DNA of 46,655 nt, from positions 1 to 46,655 of the forward strand of contig QFNC01000023.1 of assembly GCA_003240695.1 (NCBI GenBank). The letters are read 5' to 3'. The position numbers and the translations under genes were made by a program. This DNA comes from Pseudoxanthomonas suwonensis (GTDB taxonomy: Bacteria; Pseudomonadota; Gammaproteobacteria; Xanthomonadales; Xanthomonadaceae). Positions 33,270 through 41,465 of this stretch are shown here, one piece after another (positions within the stretch are counted from its first letter, which is position 1; each line of letters opens with the position of its first letter). The notes under the pieces are model-generated. The model was not told the origin of the DNA. It searched no databases and worked only from the letters and a program-made list of their open reading frames with translations.

Positions 33270-34325
33270 TCAGGCCGCCTGGCCGATGCGCTCCAGCCGG
33301 TAGCTGCCATCCAGCACCCGCTGCACCCACGGCTGGTTGTCCAAGTACCAGTCCACGGTGTCGGCGATGCCCTGCTCGAAGCTGTGCTGCGGCGCCCATC
33401 CCAGTTCGCGCTTCAGCTTGCTGGCGTCGATGGCATACCGCCGATCGTGGCCGGGACGGTCCTTGACGTAGGTGATCAGCGACTCGCGCGGCCGGCCATC
33501 GGCCAGCGGCTGGCGCGCATCCAGCAGCGCGCAGATCGCCTTCACCACCTCGATGTTCTGCCGCTCGGCATCTCCACCGACGTTGTAGGTTTCGCCCACC
33601 CGTCCGGCCTCCAACACGCGGCGGATGGCGTTGCAGTGATCGCCCACGTACAGCCAATCGCGCACGTTCCTGCCGTCGCCGTACACAGGCAGCGGTTCGC
33701 CGGCCAGCGCCTTGGCGATGACCAGCGGGATGAGCTTTTCCGGAAACTGGTACGGCCCGTAGTTGTTGCTGCAGTTGGTGGTCAGCACCGGCAGGCCGTA
33801 GGTGTGGTGGAACGCCCGCACCAGATGGTCCGAGGCCGCCTTCGAGGCCGAGTACGGCGAATTGGGCGCATACGGCGTGGTTTCGGTGAACTGGCCGGTG
33901 TCGCCCAGCGATCCGTACACCTCGTCGGTGGACACGTGCAGGAAGCGGAAGGCGTCCTTCTTCTCCCCTTCCAGCGCCTTCAAGTAGTCGCGCACCTGTT
34001 CCAGCAGGCTCAGCGTGCCGACCACGTTGGTCTGCACGAAGGCCGCCGGCCTGTCGATGGAGCGGTCCACGTGGCTTTCGGCGGCGAAATTGATCACTGC
34101 ATCGGGCTGGTACTCGCGCAGCAGACCAGCCACCAGGTCGGCATCGCCGATGTCGCCATGCGCCAACATGTGACAATCGTCACCATCCAGCGCCGCCAGC
34201 GTGTCGCGGTTGCCGGCGTACGTCAGCGCATCCAGATTGACCACGCGGATGCCGTCGCGCACGGCCTGCAGCACGAAATTGCCGCCGATGAACCCGGCGC
34301 CGCCGGTGACGAGCCATGTTGGCAT
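33270..34325 (-). CDS. rmlB: dTDP-glucose 4,6-dehydratase
   Basis: It converts dTDP-glucose to dTDP-4-keto-6-deoxyglucose, the branch point to rhamnose and to 4- or 3-amino-6-deoxy sugars. It has 351 aa: extended SDR with GGAGFIGGNF (8-17), the HVSTDEVYGSLG segment bearing the catalytic Thr-Asp-Glu, YSASKAASD with catalytic Tyr/Lys, and NCSNNYGPYQFPEKL. A GAGGGAG ribosome binding site precedes it. It is the first gene of the rml operon; a TACAAT -10 lies about 30 nt upstream. Confidence 0.97.
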   Translation of the reverse strand: MPTWLVTGGAGFIGGNFVLQAVRDGIRVVNLDALTYAGNRDTLAALDGDDCHMLAHGDIGDADLVAGLLREYQPDAVINFAAESHVDRSIDRPAAFVQTNVVGTLSLLEQVRDYLKALEGEKKDAFRFLHVSTDEVYGSLGDTGQFTETTPYAPNSPYSASKAASDHLVRAFHHTYGLPVLTTNCSNNYGPYQFPEKLIPLVIAKALAGEPLPVYGDGRNVRDWLYVGDHCNAIRRVLEAGRVGETYNVGGDAERQNIEVVKAICALLDARQPLADGRPRESLITYVKDRPGHDRRYAIDASKLKRELGWAPQHSFEQGIADTVDWYLDNQPWVQRVLDGSYRLERIGQAA

Positions 34326-34355
34326 GCGTCTGCTCCCTCATATGACGAATCGGGC

Positions 34356-34361
34356 ATTGTA
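34356..34361 (-). promoter_or_regulatory. candidate -10 box of rmlBACD
   Basis: TACAAT on the minus strand in the 59-bp gap between manC and rmlB. The -35 is not clear. The operon may also be read through from the upstream manC. Confidence 0.35.
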
Positions 34362-34384
34362 ATGGCAGGGGGAAGCTGCAGCGC

Positions 34385-35797
34385 TTACTCCCGCCCGTAC
34401 ACGTCATCCAGCCGCTCGATGTCGTCCTCGCCCAAGTAGTCGCCGGACTGCACTTCGATCAGTTCCACCGGCTGCCTACCGCGATTGCGCAGGCGGTGCA
34501 CGCTGCCTTGGGGGATGTAGGTGCTCTGGTTGGCGTGCAGGTCGAAGACGCGATCATCGCAAGTCACTTCGGCCACGCCCGACACCACGATCCAGTGCTC
34601 GGCGCGGTGCCGGTGCTTCTGCAGACTGAGCGACGCGCCGGGCTTCACCACGATGCGTTTCACCTGGAAACGGTCGCCGGCATCGATCGAATCGTAATGG
34701 CCCCACGGTCGGTACACCTTGCGATGGAACAGGTGCTCCTGGCGGTCGGCCCGGCTGATCCGGTCCACGATCGCCTTCACGTCCTGCACGCGGTCGCGGC
34801 GGGCCACCAGCGTGGCATCGGGCGTGTCCACGATCACCAGATCCTGCACGCCGAGCGTGGCGATGAGGCGTCGATCGGCGGCACGGATCAGGCTGCGCTG
34901 CGTATCCACCATCACCACGTCGCCTTCGAGATGGTTGCCGTCGGCATCCTGGTCGGCCACGGCCCACAGCGACGACCACGAGCCGATGTCGCTCCAGCCG
35001 CAGGACACCGGCACCACCGCGGCACGGTCGGTGTTTTCCATCACCGCATAGTCGATGGAATCATCCGGCGATGCGGCAAAGGCAGCGGCATCCACGCGGA
35101 TGAAGTCCAGATCGGCGCTGGCACCGGCCCAGGCCTGCGCCACCGCGCGATGCACGTCCGGGCGATGCCGCTGCAATTCCTGCAGGTAGCGGTCGGCGCG
35201 GAACACGAACATGCCCGAGTTCCAGGCGAAATCCCCGCTGCGCAGATAGGCTTCGGCGCGCTGCCGGTCGGGCTTCTCCACGAAGCGCTGCACCCGGAAC
35301 GCCTGATCACCCAGTGGATCGCCGGTCTGGATGTAGCCGTACCCGGTTTCCGGCGCGTCGGGGGTGATGCCGAAGGTCGCCAGCCAGCCGTCCTCGGCCA
35401 GCGGCACCGCCGACTGCACCGCATCGCGGAAAGCCGCTTCTTCCTGGATGAGATGATCTGCCGGCAGCACCAGCAGCACGCCGTCCGGATCGCTGGCCAG
35501 TACATGATGCGCCGCCAAGGCGATCGCAGGCGCGGTGTTGCGGCCCACCGGTTCCAGCAGGATGCCGCCGTTGCGCTGACCGATGGCCTGCAGCTGCTCG
35601 CCGACCATGAAACGGTGATCGTCGCTGCACACCGTCACCGGCGCCTGCACGCCGGGCAGGCGCATCGCGCGCAGCACGGTTTCCTGGTACAGCGAATGGT
35701 CACCCAGCAGGGCCAGGAATTGCTTGGGATGGTTCCTGCGCGACAGCGGCCACAGCCGCGTGCCACTGCCGCCGCTCAGGATGACGGGATGCAGCAT
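34385..35797 (-). CDS. manC: Mannose-1-phosphate guanylyltransferase / mannose-6-phosphate isomerase, copy 1
   Basis: Bifunctional XanB/ManC-type enzyme, 470 aa: GDP-mannose synthesis and Fru-6-P/Man-6-P isomerisation. The pyrophosphorylase domain has ILSGGSGTRLWPLSR (~6-20), LEPVGRNTAPAIALAA and FVEKPDR. The C-terminal cupin isomerase domain (~350-470) has RPWGHYDSID, LQKHRHRAEHWIVVSG, and QSTYIPQGSVHRLRN. A longer reading frame starting 11 codons upstream (MLCRPPAAETR) would begin inside the candidate -10 TATGCT (complement of 35826-35831), so MLHPVILSGG at 35797 is preferred. A second, similar copy lies at 39008-40417 on the other strand. Confidence 0.96.
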   Translation of the reverse strand: MLHPVILSGGSGTRLWPLSRRNHPKQFLALLGDHSLYQETVLRAMRLPGVQAPVTVCSDDHRFMVGEQLQAIGQRNGGILLEPVGRNTAPAIALAAHHVLASDPDGVLLVLPADHLIQEEAAFRDAVQSAVPLAEDGWLATFGITPDAPETGYGYIQTGDPLGDQAFRVQRFVEKPDRQRAEAYLRSGDFAWNSGMFVFRADRYLQELQRHRPDVHRAVAQAWAGASADLDFIRVDAAAFAASPDDSIDYAVMENTDRAAVVPVSCGWSDIGSWSSLWAVADQDADGNHLEGDVVMVDTQRSLIRAADRRLIATLGVQDLVIVDTPDATLVARRDRVQDVKAIVDRISRADRQEHLFHRKVYRPWGHYDSIDAGDRFQVKRIVVKPGASLSLQKHRHRAEHWIVVSGVAEVTCDDRVFDLHANQSTYIPQGSVHRLRNRGRQPVELIEVQSGDYLGEDDIERLDDVYGRE

Positions 35798-35825
35798 GCG
35801 CGTTTCCGCAGCCGGTGGACGGCAC

Positions 35826-35871
35826 AGCATAGCGCACGCCCGGCGCGGACCGATCCGCGATCGTTTAGAAT
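35826..35871. promoter_or_regulatory. divergent manC / etfBA promoter region with inverted repeat
   Basis: For etfBA, TAGAAT (35866-35871) is a good -10 about 30 nt before the ATG. For manC, TATGCT (complement of 35826-35831) is a fair -10. Between them CGCGGA-CCGA-TCCGCG (35844-35859) is a perfect 6-bp dyad at the etfBA -35 position, a possible operator or shared regulatory site. Confidence 0.4.
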
Positions 35872-35901
35872 GCAGGGCTGCTTTGTTCCAGATGGATGCC
35901 C

Positions 35902-36648
35902 ATGAAGATTCTCGTCGGCTACAAGCGCGTCATCGATGCCAATGTCCGGGTGCAGGTCAAGCCCGACGGCTCCGGCGTGGTCACCCAGGGCGTGAAGCTG
36001 TCCGCCAACCCGTTCGACGACATCGCCCTGGAAGAAGCCCTGCGCCTGCGCGACGCCGGCAAGGCCGATGAGGTCATCGTGGCCACCATCGCCCCTGCCG
36101 ATGCACAGGCGCACCTGCGCAACGGCTTGGCCATGGGTGCCAACCGTGCCATCCATGTGGTCACCGATGAGGCCGTGCAGCCGCTGACCGCAGCCCGCAT
36201 CTTCCTGAAGCTGATCGAAAAGGAGCAGCCAGGACTGGTGCTGATGGGCAAGCAGGCCATCGACGACGATGCCAACCAGACTGGCCAGATGCTGGCCACG
36301 CTGTGGGGTCGGCCGCAGGCCACCTTCGCCAGCAAGGTGGTGATCGAGGGCGATACCGCGACCGTCACCCGCGAGGTGGACGCCGGCCTGGAAACGCTGC
36401 AGATCGACCTGCCCGGCGTGATCACCAGCGACCTGCGCCTGAACGAGCCGCGTTTCATCAAGCTGCCCGACATCATGAAGGCGAAGAGCAAGCCGCTGGA
36501 GACAATCGCCCTGACCGACCTGGGGGTGGAAGCCGCCCCGGCGATCGCCATCACCCGATACGCGCCGCCCGAGCAGCGCAAGCGCGGGGTCATGGTGAAG
36601 GATGCCGCCGAACTGGTGGCCGTGCTCAAGCAGAAGGGGGTGCTGTGA
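35902..36648 (+). CDS. etfB: Electron transfer flavoprotein beta subunit
   Basis: Small ETF subunit binding AMP and contacting FAD, 248 aa. It starts MKILVGYKRVIDANVRVQVK; KLSANPFDDIALEEALRLRD (~33-52) is typical, and the conserved loop around LPGVITSDLRLNEPRFIKLPDIMKAKSK (the ETF beta signature, with the Leu anchor for dehydrogenases) is present at ~175-202. An in-frame ATG two codons upstream is an alternative start. Its stop shares a base with the etfA start (TGATG). It works with EtfA and the ETF-QO at 25748. Confidence 0.97.
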   Translation: MKILVGYKRVIDANVRVQVKPDGSGVVTQGVKLSANPFDDIALEEALRLRDAGKADEVIVATIAPADAQAHLRNGLAMGANRAIHVVTDEAVQPLTAARIFLKLIEKEQPGLVLMGKQAIDDDANQTGQMLATLWGRPQATFASKVVIEGDTATVTREVDAGLETLQIDLPGVITSDLRLNEPRFIKLPDIMKAKSKPLETIALTDLGVEAAPAIAITRYAPPEQRKRGVMVKDAAELVAVLKQKGVL

Positions 36649-37589
36649 TGGCCAAGGTTCTCATCGTCGCCGAACATCTGAACGGCAAATTGAACGCATC
36701 CACCGCCAAGTGCGTGTCGGCTGCCCAGGCAGTGAGTCCCGACACCATCGACGTCGTGGTGCTGGCCGCCGATCCGGCCGCCGTGGCAGAACAGGCGGCC
36801 AAGCTGGCCGGCGTGGGCAAGGTGCTTGCCGTCGCCAATCCGGCCAACGCGCATCCCATCGCCCAAGTGCTGGCACCGCAAATCGTCAAGCTCGCCGATG
36901 GCTACACGCATGTGTTCGGCCCCAGCAGCACCTTCGGCAAGGACCTGATGCCCTGCGTGGCCGCGCTGCTCGGTACCGGCCAGGTCTCCGATCTGATGGC
37001 CGTGGATGGCCCGCACGCCTTCAAGCGCCCGATCTATGCCGGCAACGCCATCATCTCGGTCGAGGCCCCGAGCGGGGCGCCGGTCGTCGCCACTGTGCGT
37101 ACGGCCTCGTGGCCCGAAGCGGCGCAGGACGGGGCGGCCACCGTCGAATCGGTCGACGCCGAAGCCACCCTGCCCACCCACACCCGATTCGTGGAACTGA
37201 AGGCCGCCTCCTCCGATCGCCCCGACCTGCAGAGCGCCCGCCGCGTGGTGTCGGGTGGCCGCGGGGTCGGCAGCGCCGACAACTTCAAGATCGTCTTCCA
37301 GCTGGCGGACAAGCTCGGTGCGGCCGTCGGCGCCTCGCGCGCGGCGGTGGACGCCGGCTACGTACCCAACGACATGCAGGTCGGCCAGACCGGCAAGATC
37401 ATCTCCCCCGAGCTGTACATCGCGGTGGGCATTTCCGGTGCCATCCAGCACCTGACCGGCATCAAGGATGCAGGCACCATCGTCGCCATCAACAAGGATC
37501 CGGACTCGCCGATCTTCGAGATCGCGGATGTGGGGCTGGTGGGGGATTTGTTCCAGTTGTTGCCGGAACTGGAAGCGGCGCTCGGGTGA
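36648..37589 (+). CDS. etfA: Electron transfer flavoprotein alpha subunit
   Basis: FAD-binding ETF subunit, 313 aa. The N-terminal domain (~1-185) is followed by the C-terminal FAD domain with VVSGGRGVGSADNF (~203-216), VDAGYVPNDMQVGQTGKIISP and the ETF alpha signature LYIAVGISGAIQHLTGIKDA (~268-287). It overlaps etfB by one base. In Xanthomonas etfA is the conserved boundary gene of the LPS O-antigen cluster, which fits the glycan genes that follow here. Confidence 0.97.
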   Translation: MAKVLIVAEHLNGKLNASTAKCVSAAQAVSPDTIDVVVLAADPAAVAEQAAKLAGVGKVLAVANPANAHPIAQVLAPQIVKLADGYTHVFGPSSTFGKDLMPCVAALLGTGQVSDLMAVDGPHAFKRPIYAGNAIISVEAPSGAPVVATVRTASWPEAAQDGAATVESVDAEATLPTHTRFVELKAASSDRPDLQSARRVVSGGRGVGSADNFKIVFQLADKLGAAVGASRAAVDAGYVPNDMQVGQTGKIISPELYIAVGISGAIQHLTGIKDAGTIVAINKDPDSPIFEIADVGLVGDLFQLLPELEAALG

Positions 37590-37633
37590 TGTCAAGACGG
37601 CAGTCAGGCAACACAGTTCCGGAATCCGGATCC

Positions 37634-38992
37634 ATGCCACTTGCGTGTTTCAAGGCCTACGACATTCGCGGCCGCGTTCCCGACGAGTTGGATTCGCCTC
37701 TTGCGCAGCGCATCAGCGCTGGCATGGCCACATTGCTCGGTCCCGGGCCTGTCGTGGTGGGGCACGACATCCGCTTGAGCAGCCCAGCACTGATGCGTGC
37801 AGCCATCCAGGGGCTGACCGCCAGCGGCCGCGACGTGATCGACATCGGCCTGTGCGGCACCGAAGAGGTGTACTTCCAGACATTCCACCGCAAGGCTGCG
37901 GGCGGAATCATGGTGACAGCCAGCCACAACCCGATGGATTACAACGGAATGAAGCTGGTTCGTGAACAATCCAGGCCGATCAGCGGCAATACCGGCCTAT
38001 TCGACATCCGCGATTTCGCAGCCTCCGATGCGCCATTGGGCAACGGAAGCGGCAGGATTGTCCGCGATGTGGACAAGTCAGGCTACATCCATCACTTGCT
38101 CGGCCATGTCGACCTGGCCTGCTTGAAGCCTCTAAGGATCGTCACCAACGCGGGCAATGGCGGCGCCGGGTTGGTGATCGACGCACTGGCCCCGCATCTG
38201 CCCTTCGAGTTCATTCGCATCCAGCATGAACCTGATGGCAGGTTCCCCAACGGGATCCCGAATCCGCTGCTGCCGGAAAACCGCTCGGCCACGCGCGATG
38301 CCGTGCTTGCCCATGACGCTGATTTCGGTATCGCCTGGGATGGTGATTTCGACCGCTGCTTCTTTTTCGACGCCGATGGCCGTTTCATCGAGGGCTACTA
38401 TCTCGTCGGCCTGCTTGCGGCGGCCTTGCTGACGGACCATCCGGGCGGCAAGATCATCCATGAACCGCGCCTGACCTGGAACACTGTGGAGATGGTGGAG
38501 CAGGCCGGAGGTGTGCCGATCATGAGCAAGACCGGTCATGCGTTCATCAAGGAACGCATGCGAGCCGAAGATGCCATCTACGGCGGCGAGATGAGCGCCC
38601 ACCATTACTTCCGCGAGTTCGCCTACTGCGACTCGGGCATGATTCCGTGGCTGCTGATCGCGCAGCTGGTCTCCAGCACCGGCAAGTCGCTGGGGGAGCT
38701 GGTGGCGGACCGTATGAAGGCCTACCCGTGCAGCGGCGAGATCAATTTCCGCGTGGATGACGCCAAGGCGACCGTCGCGCGGGTGCTGGCGCACTTCGAG
38801 GCGCAGCAGCCGCAGCTGGATCGCACCGACGGCATCAGCGCCGACTTCGCCGACTGGCGTTTCAGCCTGCGCAGCTCCAACACCGAACCGCTGCTGCGGC
38901 TGAACATCGAGACCCGCGGTGACCAGGCGTTGCTGCAGGACCGCATCCGCGAGCTGACCGCCCTGATTGGCGGCACGCCAGCCAATCACTGA
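37634..38992 (+). CDS. manB: Phosphomannomutase / phosphoglucomutase
   Basis: It interconverts hexose-6-P and hexose-1-P (Man and usually Glc; XanA in Xanthomonas). It has 452 aa from the ATG at 37634 (E. coli CpsG 456). It starts MPLACFKAYDIRGRVPDEL; the phosphoserine loop is TASHNPMDYNG (Ser97), the metal site DGDFDR (236-241), the sugar loop GEMSAHHYF, and the C-terminal phosphate loop RSSNTEPLLR. A longer start at 37589 (MSRRQSGNT) overlapping the etfA stop as TGATG is possible and would couple it to etfA. The gene uses rather more relaxed codons than etfBA. It is followed 15 bp later by manC copy 2. Confidence 0.96.
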   Translation: MPLACFKAYDIRGRVPDELDSPLAQRISAGMATLLGPGPVVVGHDIRLSSPALMRAAIQGLTASGRDVIDIGLCGTEEVYFQTFHRKAAGGIMVTASHNPMDYNGMKLVREQSRPISGNTGLFDIRDFAASDAPLGNGSGRIVRDVDKSGYIHHLLGHVDLACLKPLRIVTNAGNGGAGLVIDALAPHLPFEFIRIQHEPDGRFPNGIPNPLLPENRSATRDAVLAHDADFGIAWDGDFDRCFFFDADGRFIEGYYLVGLLAAALLTDHPGGKIIHEPRLTWNTVEMVEQAGGVPIMSKTGHAFIKERMRAEDAIYGGEMSAHHYFREFAYCDSGMIPWLLIAQLVSSTGKSLGELVADRMKAYPCSGEINFRVDDAKATVARVLAHFEAQQPQLDRTDGISADFADWRFSLRSSNTEPLLRLNIETRGDQALLQDRIRELTALIGGTPANH

Positions 38993-39007
38993 CAAGGACC
39001 CTTTCGT

Positions 39008-40417
39008 ATGACCCCCATCGTTCCCGTCATTCTGTCCGGCGGCTCGGGCACTCGGCTGTGGCCGCTCTCGCGTGAAGCCTACCCAAAGCAGTTCCTGCCG
39101 CTGGTCGGCGATGACACGATGCTGCAGGCCACCTGGAAGCGCGTCGCACCCATTGCCGGCGCCGCCCCCATCGTGGTCGCCAACCAGGAACACCGTTTCA
39201 TGGCGGCCGAGCAGCTGCGCGAGTGCAAGGTGCTGCCGCAGGCGCTGATTCTCGAGCCGGTGGGCCGCAACACCGCCCCGGCCATTGCCATCGCCGCACT
39301 ACAGGCGCTGGCCAGCGGCGATGATGCCCTCCTGCTGGTACTGCCGTCCGACCACGTGGTCCGCAACGAAGCGGCCTTCCACACGGCGGTCAAGCAGGCT
39401 GCCATCGCTGCCGAAGGCGGCAAGCTGGTCACCTTCGGCATCGTGCCCACTGCGCCGGAAACCGCCTACGGCTATATCAAGGCAGCGGCCAACGAAGGCG
39501 TGCGCGCCGTTGATCGGTTCGTGGAGAAGCCCGACCTGGCCACGGCCGAGCAGTACGTGGAGTCGGGCGAGTACTTCTGGAACAGCGGCATGTTCCTGTT
39601 CAAGGCCTCGCGCTACCTGAAGGAACTGGAGACGCTGCAGCCGGCGATCCTCGCCGCATGCCGCCAGGCACTCGACAAGGCAGCCCGCGATAACGACTTC
39701 ATCCGCCTGGATGCCGAAGCGTTCGCCGCCAGCCCGAGCGATTCGATTGACTATGCGGTGATGGAAAAGACCGCAGACGCCGCCGTCGTACCGCTGGACG
39801 CGGAATGGAACGATGTCGGTTCCTGGTCGGCGCTGTGGGAAGTGTCCGACAAGGATGCCAACGGCAACGCCTGCCACGGCGACGTGATCGCATTGGACTG
39901 CAAGGACAGCTACGCCTACGGCAACCGCATGATCGCGATGGTGGGCCTGCAGGACGTGGTGGTCGTGGAAACCGATGACGCGGTGTTCGTGGGCCACAAG
40001 GACCGCGTGCAGGACGTCAAGGAAATCGTTGGCCAGATCAAACGTGATGGCCGCAGCGAAGCCGCCGCCCACCGCAAGGTCTACCGCCCCTGGGGCGCCT
40101 ACGACTCCATCGACAATGGCGCGCGTTTCCAGGTCAAGCGCATCACCGTCAAGCCGGGCGCGACCCTGAGCCTGCAGATGCACCACCACCGCGCCGAGCA
40201 TTGGATCGTGGTGAGCGGTACGGCGGAAGTGACCCGCGGCGACGAGGTCATCCTGCTGTCGGAGAACCAGAGCACCTACATCCCGCTGGGCGTGACCCAT
40301 CGCCTGAAGAATCCGGGCAAGCTGCCGCTGGAACTGATCGAGGTGCAGTCGGGCAGCTATCTGGGTGAGGACGACATCGTGCGTTTCGAGGATCAGTACG
40401 GGCGTGCATCGCGATAA
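39008..40417 (+). CDS. manC: Mannose-1-phosphate guanylyltransferase / mannose-6-phosphate isomerase, copy 2
   Basis: It has 469 aa and the same two-domain architecture as the copy at 34385-35797: ILSGGSGTRLWPLSREAYP (~8-26), LEPVGRNTAPAIAIAA, FVEKPDLA, then a cupin isomerase domain with RPWGAYDSID and LQMHHHRAEHWIVVSG. The two copies share nearly all motifs but differ throughout, so they are diverged paralogues (or one was acquired), not a recent duplication. An AAGGA Shine-Dalgarno precedes the ATG. It pairs with manB as xanAB. The 3' end overlaps the next gene if its GTG start is correct. Confidence 0.96.
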   Translation: MTPIVPVILSGGSGTRLWPLSREAYPKQFLPLVGDDTMLQATWKRVAPIAGAAPIVVANQEHRFMAAEQLRECKVLPQALILEPVGRNTAPAIAIAALQALASGDDALLLVLPSDHVVRNEAAFHTAVKQAAIAAEGGKLVTFGIVPTAPETAYGYIKAAANEGVRAVDRFVEKPDLATAEQYVESGEYFWNSGMFLFKASRYLKELETLQPAILAACRQALDKAARDNDFIRLDAEAFAASPSDSIDYAVMEKTADAAVVPLDAEWNDVGSWSALWEVSDKDANGNACHGDVIALDCKDSYAYGNRMIAMVGLQDVVVVETDDAVFVGHKDRVQDVKEIVGQIKRDGRSEAAAHRKVYRPWGAYDSIDNGARFQVKRITVKPGATLSLQMHHHRAEHWIVVSGTAEVTRGDEVILLSENQSTYIPLGVTHRLKNPGKLPLELIEVQSGSYLGEDDIVRFEDQYGRASR

Positions 40418-41060
40418 CTGTTCCCTCGCCGCACGCAGCATCGCCGTAGTCGGCGCAGGCGGTCATGCCCGGGAAACCCTGTTGCTCCTGAGGCAGTGCG
40501 GTGTGCGGCCCGGACAGATCGCCGGTTTCTTCGTCGACTCCGACTATTGGCGTGACGAGACCATCGACGGTTATCCGCAGTGGCGCCTGAACATGCTCGA
40601 TCCGGATGTCCATCACGCCGTCGTGGCGATCGGCGACAGCATCCTCAGGCGGCAGGTGGTCGGCAGTCTTCCTCCGGGAACGCGTTTTCCCAGTTTTGTT
40701 CACCCTTCCGCAATCGTGCCCGATGACTTCGCGCTCGATGCGGGTGTTATCGTCCACGCTGGCTGCATCATCACCTGCAACGTCACCATTGGCAGGCACG
40801 TGCAACTCAACCGTTCGACCAACATCGGTCACGATTCGGTGTTGCACGACTTCGTGACGACTGCGCCGGGCGTGGTCATCAGCGGCAATTGCACTATTGG
40901 TGCGGCCAGCTATCTCGGCGCCATGAGTTGCGTCCGCGAAAAGCAGGAGGTCGGCGCAGGATCTTTGGTCGGCATGGGCGCAATCGTCGTCACCGACATT
41001 CCGGATCGAGCAACCTATTGTGGCAATCCGGCGCGCGCTCTGGCCAGGCCTGCGCGATGA
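40404..41060 (+). CDS. PglD-like sugar O/N-acyltransferase (left-handed beta-helix)
   Basis: It has 218 aa. The N-terminal Rossmann-like PglD domain is SIAVVGAGGHARETLLLLRQCG (starting near residue 12). The C-terminal hexapeptide-repeat helix (~100-210) includes IVPDDFALDAGVIVHAGCIITCNVTIGRHVQLNRS, a catalytic-type His in NIGHDSVLHDF, and a GNPAR tail. PglD-family enzymes acetylate the 4-amino group of UDP- or dTDP-linked 4-amino-6-deoxy sugars; the substrate here is unknown. The start is a GTG at 40404 overlapping manC by 14 nt; an ATG at 40365 would add 13 residues that do not fit the family. The stop overlaps the gtrA start (ATGA). Confidence 0.85.
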   Translation: MHRDNCSLAARSIAVVGAGGHARETLLLLRQCGVRPGQIAGFFVDSDYWRDETIDGYPQWRLNMLDPDVHHAVVAIGDSILRRQVVGSLPPGTRFPSFVHPSAIVPDDFALDAGVIVHAGCIITCNVTIGRHVQLNRSTNIGHDSVLHDFVTTAPGVVISGNCTIGAASYLGAMSCVREKQEVGAGSLVGMGAIVVTDIPDRATYCGNPARALARPAR

Positions 41061-41461
41061 TGTCGTTGCGCGTCTCGAGCCTCCTTGCCAGCGATAAAAC
41101 CCGCTTCCTGATGGTGGGCGGATGGAACACGCTCGTCGGGTACCTGGTGTTCGTCCTGCTGCATCTCACCGTGGAATCCAGCTGGGGCGTGGCAGGCACT
41201 CTCGTCGCCAGTTACTGCATCGCACTTCCGCATTCGTTCATCACTCAGCGCGTCGCTGTCTTCCGATCGAACAGACCGTGGATGCCCGAATTCATCCGCT
41301 TCCTCATCTCCAACAGTTCCATTTTCATCGCCAACATGATCCTGCTGCCCCTGGCAGTCGCCCTGTCGGGCGCCAACAGCGCACTGCTGCAGGCGATCTT
41401 TCTCTTCCTCTCTGCCATGCTTAGTTATATGGCGCACAAGCACTACACATTCTCATCGTGA
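41057..41461 (+). CDS. gtrA: GtrA family flippase-like membrane protein
   Basis: It has 134 aa and four membrane helices. The family features are FLMVGGWNTLVGYLVFVLLH (~17-36), the conserved N-x-x-x-x-Y in helix 1, the loop SFITQRVAVFRSN and the C-terminal LSYMAHKHYTFS (a Y/H-R/K-x-x-V/T-F end). In Shigella phage Gtr systems GtrA flips polyprenyl-phosphate-sugar to the periplasm. The start overlaps the upstream stop (ATGA). It lies 4 bp before the aminotransferase and is one part of a split Gtr module with the genes at 42568 and 43487. Confidence 0.9.
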   Translation: MMSLRVSSLLASDKTRFLMVGGWNTLVGYLVFVLLHLTVESSWGVAGTLVASYCIALPHSFITQRVAVFRSNRPWMPEFIRFLISNSSIFIANMILLPLAVALSGANSALLQAIFLFLSAMLSYMAHKHYTFSS

Positions 41462-41465
41462 TTCC

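Noticed and set aside
36602..37633. Long N-terminal extension of the manB frame over etfA
   Set aside because: It lies in another frame within the certain etfA gene. The phosphomannomutase homology begins at MPLACFKAYD.
40365..40403. ATG at 40365 as start of the PglD-like gene
   Set aside because: It adds residues encoded inside manC with no resemblance to the family. The Rossmann motif follows the GTG at 40404 at normal distance.
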